A stretch of 64,000 nt of DNA from Henckelia pumila (Eukaryota > Streptophyta > Magnoliopsida > Lamiales > Gesneriaceae): assembly GCF_033568475.1 (NCBI RefSeq), contig NC_133123.1, positions 130,296,930 through 130,360,929 of the forward strand, given 5' to 3'. Under the pieces are notes generated by a model. That model searched no databases and was not told where the DNA came from. It saw nothing but the letters and a program-made list of their open reading frames with translations. The translations under genes and the position numbers were made by a program. Every line of letters begins with the position of its first letter. Within the stretch, counting starts at the first letter, position 1. This document shows positions 49,333 to 60,622 of this stretch, piece after piece.

Positions 49333-49619
49333 TTTCAATATTGGATTCATTCAGGCAAACAATCGAACACGTACTCTGCTTCCCCGTGAGTAAATAAATC
49401 AGTGAAACAAAATGAACCTGGTGTAAATTCACTTGAAATGAAAAAGGATGAGTAACAAAATCAGTGCGTCCCAAAAACCAAGCTAAATCCCATTTCCAAT
49501 CAAGATAATGGTGTAAAAGAGTTTAACTTGAAAGAGCAGAAGAGAAATAGAAGAGGAAAGTAGGAAACCTGCCACCCAATTCCGAAATCCCTTTTTTACT
49601 TTTGGCTACACGGCTAAAC
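49333..49619. other. 5' flank of the small membrane-protein gene
   Basis: Presumed 5' UTR and promoter of the minus-strand gene at 47859-49332. No distinct motif recognised. It is bordered on its far side by the solo LTR candidate. Confidence 0.5.
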
Positions 49620-51417
49620 TGTTGGAATCGGGTGTGTATAGACGGGGTGAATACACACTTTTAAAATATTTTGAGCTATAATAGCTCGTTCTTGAAATGT
49701 TCAAATATGAACCGAACACCAAAAAATTATATCGAGTTTGTTCACAAAACCAATAATCCCTATAAAACTGTTCAAGTGCTTTGAAAATCATTTAAAAAGA
49801 TTGCAAGTTGAGATAGCAAAAACATTTTAGTTGAATTATTTTATTAAACACTTTCTATGCAATATTTTTGTATTTTTGAGAACACATAAAATGCTTCAAC
49901 AAAATCATCCAAAAACAACAACGATAAGTAAAAGCGATATAAAATCATCCAAGAGCACATAAAGAGACACAAATTTGTTTATGGATGTTCGGAGACTCAA
50001 CCGCTCCTACTTCACCCCTTCTTTCCTCACGGGAAAGGATACACTAAAAGACTTTGGCGTAATACACCCAATCCAACCTTAGGACTTACCCCACCGCTTA
50101 AGTCGAAACTCCTAGATTCTCAAACTCTCTCCAATGACATAACACTAAAGATACAAAGTTTAGGCAATCTTCAACGTCTTTGTGAGAAGACACTCATCTC
50201 AATGAAAAGCCCTTGACTAAGCTGATTTGACGCCCTCTACATGAGGAAAAATTCTAACTAGCTGAATATAGTTTTGGTTGTCCACTCTCTATTCTTCTCA
50301 ATCTCTAGATCTTGTATATATAGCCTCTAAGAGTGATATATTCATTAGACACAAGAAAGACTGTTGGAATAGCATAACGGTCATATTTGCACTTCTGAAA
50401 AATTGCTTTGGTCGTTTGACTAGATCTGGACCTGAAGCAGTTGACTAGTGAGAGCAGGTGACAAAATTGATGACCAATCGAGTGAAAGCAGGTGACAAGT
50501 TGGTGACCGGTCGAGTGAGAGCATGTGACAAGCTTATGAAAGCACCTCGATTGGTTGTGTGAATGCCGTCTGTTCAGGTGTCTATAATTCTTGTTGCGTT
50601 GATTTTTGGGCAAAGTGATGAACATGAAAGTTGTAGCTCTTGATTTTGGCTTTCCAACGGCACAAGAATCATCCAATTCGAAGTTCATATGAGAAAGTTA
50701 TGCTCGAAATACCAGAGCTGCTCAAAAAGGTCGAGTAGAGTTTTAGCGATCGAGTAGATCTCAGCGGTCGAGTGACTGGCGACCGGTCGATTGCTAATAG
50801 ATCTTGATGCGTTGATTTCTGGGCAAAGTTGTAGCCCTTCGTCTTGGCTTTCCAGCGCATCAAGAATCACTCCATTTGGATTTGATATGTTCCAAGACTA
50901 CTCCAAAACGGTCGATGACCGAGAAATCAAGTGAATGTGGCCCGATGGAGTGATTATCTCTCTTGATTCATCGATATCTGGACAAGGTGAAAAACATGAA
51001 TATTGTAGCCCTTTCTCTTAGCTTTCCATGGAATCAAGAATCACTCGATTTATTTTCGAGTTCGTACAAGAGAGATATGCTCTCAGCTGTACCAGAAATT
51101 CAGGGCAAAATTTCAGTGCAGAACCACAAACTTCAACCCCATATATCAGCAACTTAGGCTCTGATTCAGACTTTGTGAAGATGATTTTAGATCATCATCT
51201 TAGCTTTGCGACGGTTTTGGCGGCTGGTCATTTGGATCATCGAGCTATGAGATATGCTTGAAACAAACACCTCGCTAGAAATGAATCCGAGTTCATCTCA
51301 AAACTTCCAAAATATGATCTAGCAACTACACACTCAAGTAAATATGTTAAAAACATGGCAACAAGTTTGTTTTGTCATCATCAAAATCCTGATTAGTTTG
51401 TATAAACAGACCCAACA
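49620..51417. mobile_element. probable solo LTR, copia SIRE-like
   Basis: Starts TGTTGGAATCGGGTGTG and ends AACAGACCCAACA, a 1.8-kb stretch with TG...CA ends and inverted TGTTGG/CCAACA. The opening text (GGGGTGAATACAC) and the closing GTTTTGTCATCATCAAAAT are phrases I associate with SIRE-type copia LTRs. A TATA-like box is at 50313-50321. There is no second LTR or coding region and no matching target duplication (flanks TAAAC and GAATC), so the call is tentative. Internally it carries about four degenerate units of roughly 170 bp around GTTGTAGCTCTTG and GGCTTTCCA (50618-51250). Confidence 0.5.
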
Positions 51418-51676
51418 GAATCAATGGAAAGAACCCTAAAATAGAGACAATTGATCAGAACAAGTCTTCAAATCCACCCAATTCTTTCTTGCTTCCATTC
51501 ATAATCAATTGAATGAAACTTCTGGTTCAAAATCCAGATTAGTTTGAATAAACAGACCCAACAAAATCAATTGGAAGAACCCTAAAATAGAGACAATTGA
51601 TCAGAACAAGTCTTCAAAATCCACCCAATTCTTTCTCGCTTCCATTCATAATCAATTGAACGAAACTTCTGGTCCA
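51380..51676. repeat. 149-bp tandem duplication across the LTR edge
   Basis: The text from TCAAAATCCTGATTAGTTTG through AATGAAACTTCTGG occurs twice head to tail, at about 51380-51528 and 51529-51676, with about 93% identity. The first copy includes the last 38 bp of the solo LTR candidate, so the duplication happened after that insertion. Confidence 0.85.
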
Positions 51677-53060
51677 TAAAGCGCGCATGGGCTCGCCTTT
51701 GTGAATCGCTGCGCCTGGAATGTTCCGAGGCGTAGGGGCTGAGCCTGGTGGCGCCTCTCGCCTTGACAACTATGGTCATCTCTTGCCTACTTTTATTTTA
51801 GTAGCCTAGTATCTTCCTCATGGACAAAAACTAAGACGAGAGGATCTCACAGATCAATTTTATGATACGAGTCTTTTATTTGGATTATCCATGAAAAAAT
51901 ATTATTTTTATGCCAAAAATATTACTTTTTGTTGTAAATAAGGGTAGGGTTTGAACCGTCCGTCTCACAAGAGACCATTTTTTTATTCTTAATCTAATAA
52001 AATAAAATAATTATAAATTAATTTAAATAGAGGAGAATAACAAAATTAATGCAATCTTCATTTATAGGGATGTAAACGAGACGAGCCGAGCCAAACCTTA
52101 TCAAGCTCGGGCTCGGCTCGTTTGACATAAATAAGGGCTCGGCTCGTTGATCTTAATCTAAAACTCTAAACATTTCACTTATCAAGCCAGTCACGAAAGA
52201 GTTTCCATTAAAATGTTGCCGCAACGATCAAGTGGAAATACAAATAATTAAAGAATTTTCAATATTTTGCATTAATTTCCCAGCCGCTGATCCAAGGGCC
52301 AGAATTGTCCCTCGACATTTGGGTCATTTTTGGCTCTTGGATTGCAATCCGGGCAGGATCAAAGTATCCCTAGCTAGCTACTAACTTCTGCTCTTAATCA
52401 TATCTAGGAGCCTAAACAAAATGTATGAATTAAAATAAAGTTGCTCCGATCATAAGCATTTCGAGAGGCAAAATTAAAGCCTTGTTGTTTCCAAAAATTA
52501 GTTCCAATACAGTACTAACAATAAAACTTCGAAGAAATTAATGTAACGTCAAGACAAGGACATGCACCCATCATTGATCAAAAATAAAAGATTTGGGAAG
52601 AAGGAACCCCAAAGAGGATGGAAACATGAGAAAAAGAGAAAGCATTAAGATAAAGGACAAATTTTCAGAGTTTTGTTAGAGTACAGTAATTGGAAATTAT
52701 CCCGACACTTCGTAAGTGTTGATTTCTTACCCGTCGTCTTTCGCCTCGGCAAATTATATTGTAGCGGAAGCACGGCGGAGAAGTTCAAAACGCAGTTGAA
52801 ACGAGCTGAAACAACCAAGAATTAACCGATAACAACGCAACAACTAGAAGAATCAGATCTCGCGCAGCTCCAGCCGCGAACAGAGCGCGATTTGGGAAGA
52901 AACATCTATCAAAACAAGCGATCCCTGGCTCAAATCGAATACACGGATGTAAGGAAGAAACCCCTCAAACGGATCGAAGTTTCGATAACGGATGAAGGAG
53001 ATATGAGCCACCGCCGAGGGGAGAAGAGAGCGAAGAGAGTGACGGTTTTTTTTTTTTTTT
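51677..53060. other. intergenic region with MITE fragment and CT-rich exon-like stretch
   Basis: Holds a GC-rich patch at 51685-51770, and a fragment at 52066-52170 rich in GGCTCGGCTCG and opening GGGATGTAAACGAG, related to the element at 30293. From 52690 to 53045 the sequence, read on the minus strand, is CT-rich with gene-like composition. It looks like a 5' UTR or first exon without a visible downstream coding exon. No protein can be supported. Confidence 0.4.
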
Positions 53061-53065
53061 TTTTA

Positions 53066-53193
53066 AAGAGCGACGGGTTTGGTGATAGTGTTTTCTTTTC
53101 TTTTATTTATTTTCTTCAATTCGTATTTCGTACAGGTTTTTTTTTTTTTTTTTAAGAGTGACGGGTTTGGTGATAGTATTTTCTTTTCTTTTA
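53066..53193. repeat. minisatellite split by Harbinger element, left part
   Basis: A unit of about 86 bp starting AAGAGCGACGGGTTTGGTGA and rich in TTTTCTTTTCTTTTA occurs at 53066 and 53152. It continues on the other side of the Harbinger element (56894-57010, unit start 56934). Confidence 0.8.
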
Positions 53194-53599
53194 CTTTGTT
53201 TGGAAGTTGAAAGGGAAGAAAGAAGAAGAGAAAAGAAGGTCAAGGAAAGGGGAAGAAAAGAAATGCTGCATTTTTTTATTTGGGAGTTGGTCCGTTGGAG
53301 GAAGAGAAAAGAAAAGAAATGATAATTTTTGTTTGGGATTTGAACGAGAATGAAAAGAAATTAGTAAATAATGTATTAACTTGACTTTTATAACCTTCAA
53401 TATTTTTAGTATGCTTGATATTTTAATATCAATCGATAATGAACAAATTTATGAAAATGTTCAATTCTATAAAACATAGATAAAGTAAATATTGTTTACA
53501 AACTTATTTATAAAAAAAAGTTTTTGCAGCAAAAGAACTAACATAATTCCTACACGTTCGAAGCTCCAAAATGTAAGCTAACATAATTCTAAGTCAGTC

Positions 53600-54646
53600 A
53601 ATAATTTCTATCTTCAAAAATATCATCTTTGCTCGCAGCATGCCAATATTCAAGATTGAAAATCAAGCGTCAACTTGTGAAAAATATTCTTGCGCCTTTC
53701 TGTTGGCCATCCAAAAAAGGTTCTAGCTTTATCGGGATTTTTAGTAAGAAATATGTAGCATTCATCAATCTGGTATTCTTCAACTCCAATAGTGATCAAC
53801 TCATTGAAGATCTCACTCTCTGTATATACTCTTGTTCTAGAATTCTGGAGAATGAAATTTCCCTCCCTAATTGCCCCAGCAACATTGTCAAGAGCAAACT
53901 TTAGAACCTCAAGTTTTTCATCATCCGAGATTTTTTTTTCTTCCTTCGTGGATTTGTTGAGCCTTCATTCTTTTTCTCGCAATGTTTTGAATTTGGTGCA
54001 TCCAAATCTTTATTTGAATAACAAAAGTCTTCCAAACTTATTTTTTTTTCACACACCAACCGATCAATATCGATAATACTTTCAACCTGCAATCAATTGT
54101 TCTTATTCATCCAACGCTTACGTTTTTCTTTGGCCGTTTCCGAACTGTCTCCGGTTGCTCTATCTTTAGCAAATAGTTCTTCCAAACTATCGTAGTTGCT
54201 CACAGTTTTGGTCTTCCACTTTATGACATCAGGTTTCTCCTATAAAAATTAACAAAAGTTATATGTTAATGAATAAAATAAAATAATGATTAAGATTCTA
54301 ATTTATAAAATTCTAATTGGCACCCACCTTTATAAGTTGTTCCCAAACTTCAGGTTCGACATTCCATGTTTTTGTGAATGGATTCCAAGAAAAACCACTT
54401 AACTTACCATTCCTAAAAAAATAATAAGATTCATTGAAATGTTCCTTGAGTGTCTTCATTCGATTCTTCAAATGGTCTTTAGTGAATTCCATTTGAAGTT
54501 TTTTCCTTCAATTCGATGATAATGTTATTATATGCAGTGGTTGTAAATGTCTCATCTACTCGGAATCCTTGGTAATGCTGATTTAATAATGCCTCAATGA
54601 ATGCTTCATCCATACGGGCTGTCCATTTCATGTTTTCTTTCTTCAT
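53600..54646 (-). pseudogene. Harbinger SANT/Myb-like gene, damaged
   Basis: Starts at ATG 54646 (MKKENMKWTARMDEAFIEAL), the Myb/SANT-like opening of PIF/Harbinger second genes. The first exon continues with KDHLKNRMKTLKEHFNESYY and WNVEPEVWEQLIK and ends at 54329 with a GT donor. A second exon carries PDVIKWKTKTVSNYDSLEEL and a basic KEKRKR stretch. Near 54495, between IIELKEK and the TKDHLKNRM block, the frame shifts by one base. A stop (TGA) follows MNKNN near 54094, and a further frame change lies near 53900 before a conserved tail (LDNVAGAIREGNFILQNS). It is probably non-functional. Confidence 0.78.
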
Positions 54647-55079
54647 GTTGAGAAATTCTTTTCTAATAACGACACAGTAATCCAGATAGAAAAATGTCAC
54701 ATAATAACAAGTTACAACCAATATATATTCATAAATCATAATTCATAAGTCAACTTACAAAGTCAAACTTTATAATCTTAGATTAAAAAACATAACATGC
54801 TAAAAAAAAAAATCCACCTCATATCTGCAAATCAAAAAGTTACAGGACATAATCTTGCCACATTTGAATAGCTATCTGATTTCTTAATTGTTCTCCTTGT
54901 GTTGAATCTTGACCAGTACCTACAATTTCAACGGTATCTTCATGTGGTGCAGATTGTCGTGACAATTCTTTATCTACTTCATTAATATATTCCACGTCAG
55001 GATCAACTTCCATTAAAAAAATATGTAAGATGCAGCAGGCAATAATTATTTATATTTGTACATTAAGACTATAAGTTGG

Positions 55080-56197
55080 TTGAGTATCTCCTATGATAGG
55101 AAATTTTTTCTTCAAAATGCCAAATGCCCTCTCAATTGCATTGCGTAGAGAAGAATGTCTCAAATTAAACAATTCACAATAGTTTTGTGGTTGCTGATTT
55201 GAGTATTCCTTCAAGTGGTATTGACATTTCTATAAGGCGTAAGAAGTCCTCTTTTCAACATGAATCCAGCATCAACAAGGTAAATTTCCCTATAAAAGTT
55301 CAAATAGTTATTCACTTACTTCTTGAATAAAGAACTCACATATAGCTAAATATTACCTTTAGGAATGATTAATTTATCTTCCCTGCTAAGCGCATTTTTT
55401 ATGATTCTGGAATCTGATGCAGTACCTTCCTAACCGGGTAAGACATAGGTGAAACACATGTTTAGAGAACATGCAACAAGCACATTTTGCGTAGGATGTT
55501 TTTTTCTACCTCGATATTTTGCTGCAACATTACTAGACACCTTCACACGTACATGAGTTCCATCAATTGCACCAACACAATCCTAATAAACATGTACTAC
55601 GTTCATATAATGGTTGTAGGTAGTTATGCCTAAAATTTTAAACTAGTGGATAAAATGAATCACCTTGAAATATGGGTAAAATCTTTGGTTGTTAAGTATT
55701 TCGGGAGGAATTTGTTCGCCTGTAGGTTGTCGAAGAAATTGGTCTTCCAATAATATAACCGACCTCAAAACTCTATGGAAATGACGACTAACGGTTTCAC
55801 CAGAACGCCAATAAAAGAATGCCATTGTGCCATTTTTTGCTGGAAGTGCTAATATGTGGAGAAACTTAACAACTTGTTCTTCTACAGTGACTCTTTGAGT
55901 AGGAGTTAGACTACCGTGTGTTTGTAACACTTCACACAAACGATTAAATGTTTTCGGTCCCATGCGAATCACCTTACTTAAATTTCCATTGGATCTAAGT
56001 TGAAGAAATAATTCCTTTCTTACTAAATGACATCGCTTGGACCTATTTCCAATAGGCCGATCCACGTGATTCAGACGGGAGATTTTTCGAAAAATGAGTA
56101 ATCTTATAACATGACAAAAAACTTCAACAGCAACTAATTTTTGACTTTTTTCACGAATATCAGACTCTCTTGCAACTTCAGTTTGCTCCATATCCAT
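55080..56197 (-). pseudogene. Harbinger transposase (DDE_Tnp_4), nearly complete
   Basis: The first exon, 56197 to about 55663, holds the helix-turn-helix-like region (FNRLCEVLQTHGSLTPTQRV, VEEQVVKFLHILA) and ends in FYPYFK. The next has CVGAIDGTHVRVKVS with the first catalytic Asp (near 55570) and EGTASDSRI with the second (near 55420). The last has AIERAFGILKKKFP with the catalytic Glu (near 55130). The triad is complete. A TAG replaces the usual Trp just before EGTASDSRI (LPG*EG), and more stops lie between 55180 and 55260. It is better preserved than the copy at 39-40 kb. Confidence 0.83.
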
Positions 56198-56893
56198 CTA
56201 AAACAAAGTCATTAGTATGCCGACTATCGAATGCCTAATTACTAATGTTCACGACAATATGTTAACATAATCATTTAAAACTACCAAAAAATAAATAGTT
56301 AAACATATCAATAAGGTGCCCTGAATTCGTACAGATTTATATAGCAAAACAACCATAATTTGTGATATATGACATTTGGCAAAGTAAATCAGTTAAAAAG
56401 ATATGATGTTTTTGAAAAAAGATCATATTTTTAAAATCAGGTCGACACAAAACAAGCAAAAAAATAATTAAATAAATCAATAAATAAATATAAACCAGGA
56501 AGAAAATGAGAAATGATAACAACAATGAGAAAAGTAAAGGAAAATGTTACTTATTTGATTAGTGTGGAAGATTTGTGCAGTTGTGTTACTCCATTGAAGC
56601 TGTTCAGACGTTTTTTTGGAGGAAAAAAATGATAAACCCAGCCGCCACTTGTTATAATTTATGAATAATGAGTAGGGTATAATTGGTATAAAAACTATAA
56701 GTTTCCCTCCACCAATTTTTTTTCCCCGTTTCCTCCCAAAAATGGGAGGAAAATAATTCGACGGCGGAGCGCAAAATTTTCCCTCCTTATCATTTCTTTT
56801 CTCTCGCTTCATAAACTCCCAAATAAACATATTTAATGATTTCTTTCCAATTTTTTTTCCTTTCCGCTCATTTTAAAGCTCCCAAACGAAGCC

Positions 56894-57130
56894 TTATTTC
56901 TTTTCTTCAATTCGTATAGGTATTTTTTTTTTAAGAGCGACGAGTTTGGTGATAGTGTTTTCTTTTCTTTTATTTTTTTTTCAATTCGTACAGGTATGCC
57001 GTATGTGGGTATATAATGGTTTGTGAAGAGAGTTTTCTTTTCTTTTACTTAAAACAAAAAAAAAAAGTTGACACCGAAGGGGACCCCATTTCACATGAGT
57101 CAGAGGCCCATTGGCTCATGCTGGGATTAT
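56894..57130. repeat. minisatellite split by Harbinger element, right part
   Basis: Continuation of the AAGAGCGACGxGTTTGGTGA unit, with one clear copy at 56934 and a degraded copy around 57020 (GTTTTCTTTTCTTTTACTT). It then passes into the 180-bp duplication. Confidence 0.7.
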
Positions 57131-57520
57131 TCTATGCTACACCTGGAGTACTTCTCCCCCATGATGTGGTCAAATATCAACAATTGGATATCAAGAAATA
57201 TGTCAATTTCCATAAAAATATATGGGTCCCACGTGATCTATAGTATTAAAATAGGGGGAGAAACACTCCTGGTGTAGCATAGACTAACCCCTCATGCGGA
57301 GGTTAAATCGAAGGATGTGCGCAAGCGGAAGAGACCCCCCATGATGTGGTCAAATATCAACCATTGGATCATCAAGACATATGTCAATTTCCATAAAAAT
57401 ATATGGGTCTCACGTGATCTAATGGTATTAAAATAGGGGGAGAAACACTTCCGGTGTAACATAGACTAACCCCTAATGCGGAGGTTAAATCGAGGGATGT
57501 GCGCAAGCGGAAGGGACCTG
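57131..57520. repeat. 180-bp tandem duplication
   Basis: The block beginning CCCCCATGATGTGGTCAAAT occurs at 57156 and 57336 (period 180 bp) with about 93% identity. It includes TCCATAAAAATATATGGGTC and TGCGCAAGCGGAAG. Its end overlaps the 3' part of the SINE body. Confidence 0.85.
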
Positions 57521-57668
57521 AAGGAGGGAGCAACATGGACAACCCCCATAGCATACCCCACACTATTTCAACAGGGAATATGCTTCACACGAGGATCGAA
57601 CCCGCAACGTTGGGAAATCTCTTTCCATGTCACCTCAGGCTTTACCAACTCGCCTATATTCATGTGGA
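57470..57668 (-). mobile_element. tRNA-derived SINE
   Basis: On the minus strand a head of about 85 bp has an RNA polymerase III A box (TAGGCGAGTTGG, near 57645-57656) and, 43 bp further on, a B box (GGGTTCGATCC, near 57592-57602), spaced as in a tRNA gene. A tRNA-unrelated body follows (GTGTGGGGTATGCTATGGGG, TCCTTCAGGTCCCTTCC). Related body sequence is found at 60175-60300. The 3' end is blurred by the 180-bp duplication, and no target duplication was found. Confidence 0.65.
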
Positions 57669-57740
57669 CTTCTTTTCTTTTACTTCTGTTCAAGAGAACC
57701 AAGGGTGTGCATTATTTCGGTAAAATCGAATTAATCCATT

Positions 57741-58945
57741 GAATGAATTCAAAAATTATGTTCGGTAATTTAAAAATCCGATTTTAGTTCTAGAAAATTT
57801 TGGTTATTTCAGTTTGATTTTTTTTTTATGTAAAAAAGTTCGGTTAACCTAATTAACGAAATTATAAATAATTATATTTTTGTTTTTTATTAAACTTTAC
57901 ATATAATTTATGATATTTTTAAAATATTTATATATTTAATATTATACTTAATTTTTCTTATTTTTAATTTGCTAAGCATAATGTGTTTTATTATGATAAA
58001 AATCTCATATTCAATTATTAATTTTATGATTTTTATTGTTTAAAAAACAAATCGGTTAATATTTTTTAGAATTTAAATATAATTTATGATATTTTTAAAT
58101 GTTTATATATTTAATATTGTACTTAATTCTTCTTATTTTATTTATGTTTAATGCAAAAAAAAAAATGTTCTCATGTGTTTTCATGACTATAGACATTTAT
58201 TGGTGTAACAAAATACTAAATACATATAAATTATAAACCTATATAGTTTAAATTTGAGATGAGATAAACAAAAAGAAAAGAAAGTTGATGTTGTTTTTCA
58301 TTAGACCCTATTTAAGGATTCTAAACCGAATGAATTCAAAAACTCGGTTCGGTTAATTTATACATTCGGTTTTAGTTCTAGAAAATTTCGGTTAATTCAT
58401 TTTGATTTTTTATTTCTGTAAAAAATTTCGGTTAACCTAATTAACGAAATTATAAATAATTATATTTTGGTTTTTTATTAGACTTTACATATAATTTATG
58501 GTATTTTTAAAATATTTATATATTTAATATTATACTTAATTTTTCTTATTTTTAATTTGCCAAGCATAATGTGTTTTATTATGATAAAAATCTCATATTC
58601 AATTATTAATTTTATGATTTTTATTGTTTAAAAAACAAATCATTTAATATTTTTTATAATTTAAATATAATTTATGATATTTTTAAATGTTTATATATTT
58701 AATATTGTACTTAATTCTTCTTATTTTATTCATGTTTAATGTAAAAAAAAAAATGTTCTCATGTGTTTTCATGACTATAGACATTTATTGGTGTAACAAA
58801 ATACTAAATATATATAAATTATAAACCTATATATTTTACATTTGAGATGAGATAAACAAAAAAGAAAGAAATTTGATGTTGTTTTTTATTTTCATTAGAC
58901 CTTATTTACATATCAAATTTTTATTTCATTAAGGATTCTAAATAA
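57741..58945. repeat. 587-bp tandem duplication, AT-rich
   Basis: Two copies, 57741-58327 and 58328-58945, about 93% alike. Both start near GAATGAATTCAAAAA and include TTAGTTCTAGAAAATTT and GTTCTCATGTGTTTTCATGA. No coding content. Confidence 0.9.
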
Positions 58946-59138
58946 TATAATAGTATTCATGCATTAAGAAATTATATTATATCATTTTAATATCACTCAA
59001 AGTATATCATAACAATAAAATTTAAAACAAAAGAATTATTAATATTAAATTTTAAGATATTTTGTGTTTTATCTCAAACTTTGATAAAATTTTGGTAAAA
59101 CAAAATTAAAGTTTCAGTTTTTATTATTAAAATTTAAG

Positions 59139-59202
<64 letters not shown>
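59139..59202. repeat. TA microsatellite
   Basis: An uninterrupted run of about 32 TA steps. It is prone to length variation and assembly error. Confidence 0.95.
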
Positions 59203-59205
<3 letters not shown>

Positions 59206-59259
59206 TTTCTTGTCAAAGCGTAATTACCAAGAAAATAAATAATTATGATAAAAACATAA

Positions 59260-59890
59260 TGATGATTAAAGTTTTTAAGTACCTATTTTTTGTTCCAAAT
59301 TTTAAATTTGATTGAATGTTATCATTTAAATTTCAAATAATTTTTGTGTATCCATATATATGTGAAAATATCCATAATTTCTATCAATAATGATTTCGGT
59401 TCTCAATTTGAAATTTGATCGAATGTTATAATTAATTTTTTATTTCAACTAGTTTTTGTGTCCGTGTATCGTGAACATTTCTATAAATGTTAAATATGAT
59501 AATATAAAAGTTTTCAGTTATATATTGATTGGATGTTATGACTTATGAGTACTTTTCTATGTATTATAATTATAATATACTAATTTTCATATTAAAATTG
59601 AAATTTGATAGGATGTTATCACAACTTTATAATTTCAAATAAATTTTTGGTGTGCATACATATTTGAAAATTTTCACAAATGATATATATAATAATGTTT
59701 TATTTTTTAATTTCATTTAATTTTTTGTGTCCACATATATATGTGAAAAGTTCATAAAATTTATATTTTATAGTATAAAAATTTTCGGTTCAAAATTTAC
59801 AATTTGATCAGATATTATGACTAGTTTTAAATTTCAAGTAATATTTTTTTCCATATATATTTGAATATTTTCATAAATTTTATATGTTAG
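59260..59890. repeat. degenerate AT-rich minisatellite
   Basis: Five or six diverged units of roughly 100-130 bp, each with AAATTTGATxGxATGTTAT, a TTTTTGTGTxC step and CATATATATxTGAAAA. No gene is present between 58946 and 60170. Confidence 0.7.
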
Positions 59891-60174
59891 GAAATCACGT
59901 GTCTAAATTTCGGGGTTTGACAAACATCTCCGTACATCAATGAGAGCAACAGTAAATCGGAAGAGAGAAAGCGGAATAGTAGAAGAAAAAGAAGAATTTG
60001 GAGAGAAGAAAGTTGACCGGTAGTCAAAGCTGCGCAATTAAGCAAAGCATAAAAGAATTAATTCAGTAGGAGCAAAACAAAGGGGAAAAAATAGACCAGT
60101 CGAGTAGAGAAAAGTAGAAGCGGAAGAGCAGACAAGCAAAAGCTCTCTCTAAAAGAGTGAAATCTATTAACCCC

Positions 60175-60300
60175 AGAAGCATATTTCTCATTGAAATATT
60201 GTGGGGTATGCTCTGGGGGTTGGACCATGTTATTTTCTCCTTCAGGTCTCTGTCTTCTCGTGCACATCTCTCGATTTAAATTTCGCATGGACCGATGGGT
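60175..60300 (+). mobile_element. SINE body fragment
   Basis: ATATTGTGGGGTATGCTCTGG, CTCCTTCAGGTCTC and GTGCACATCTCTCGATTTAA match in order the body of the SINE at 57470-57668 but on the opposite strand. The tRNA-like head is not preserved. About 70-75% alike by eye. Confidence 0.5.
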
Positions 60301-60622
60301 CTCTAACTCATGCGATAATATTTAAAAATCTAATAAATTTATTATATCATATCAATAATTTTAGATAATTTTTTAAATACAATCTTTTCGTTTATACTAG
60401 TTGACATATAAAAAGAAAGTTTTTGTATTTGAGTTTTTAATTGAAATAAAAATTTTAACATTTAAGAAAAATATATTTGTTTTTAAAATATTATAATCCG
60501 TAAATTTATTCAATAAGCATATAAATGACTAAGCGAACCGAGTTTCAAAAACCATATAAAATAATATATATTCATGAGCCAACAAAATGAGCCGAGCCCA
60601 ATCCCGAACCCAAGCTCAATCT

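Larger units (their letters stand above)
53194..56893 (-). mobile_element. PIF/Harbinger DNA transposon with TTA target duplication
   Basis: A 3.7-kb element starting CTTTGTTTGGAAGTTG and ending CTCCCAAACGAAGCC, giving inverted CTTxGTTTGG ends. It is flanked by TTA (53191-53193 and 56894-56896), the 3-bp duplication expected for the family. The disrupted minisatellite unit is restored when the element is removed. It carries a transposase and a SANT/Myb-like gene, both on the minus strand and both lightly damaged. A second inner block GAGAAAAGAAATGATAA is mirrored at both ends (53303 and 56783), so the subterminal region is also inverted. Confidence 0.88.

Noticed and set aside
50305-50688. 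A 127-codon frame on the minus strand
   Set aside because: Falls in internal repeats of the solo LTR candidate, with no protein likeness.
52892-53155. An 87-codon frame ending in poly-Phe
   Set aside because: Runs into T-runs of the minisatellite, and the composition suggests UTR rather than protein.
57580-57668. A functional tRNA gene
   Set aside because: A and B boxes are present, but the cloverleaf stems do not pair and the sequence runs on into a SINE body.
59260-59890. CRISPR-like array
   Set aside because: Units are degenerate, AT-rich and without a constant repeat/unique spacer pattern, and this is a plant nuclear sequence.
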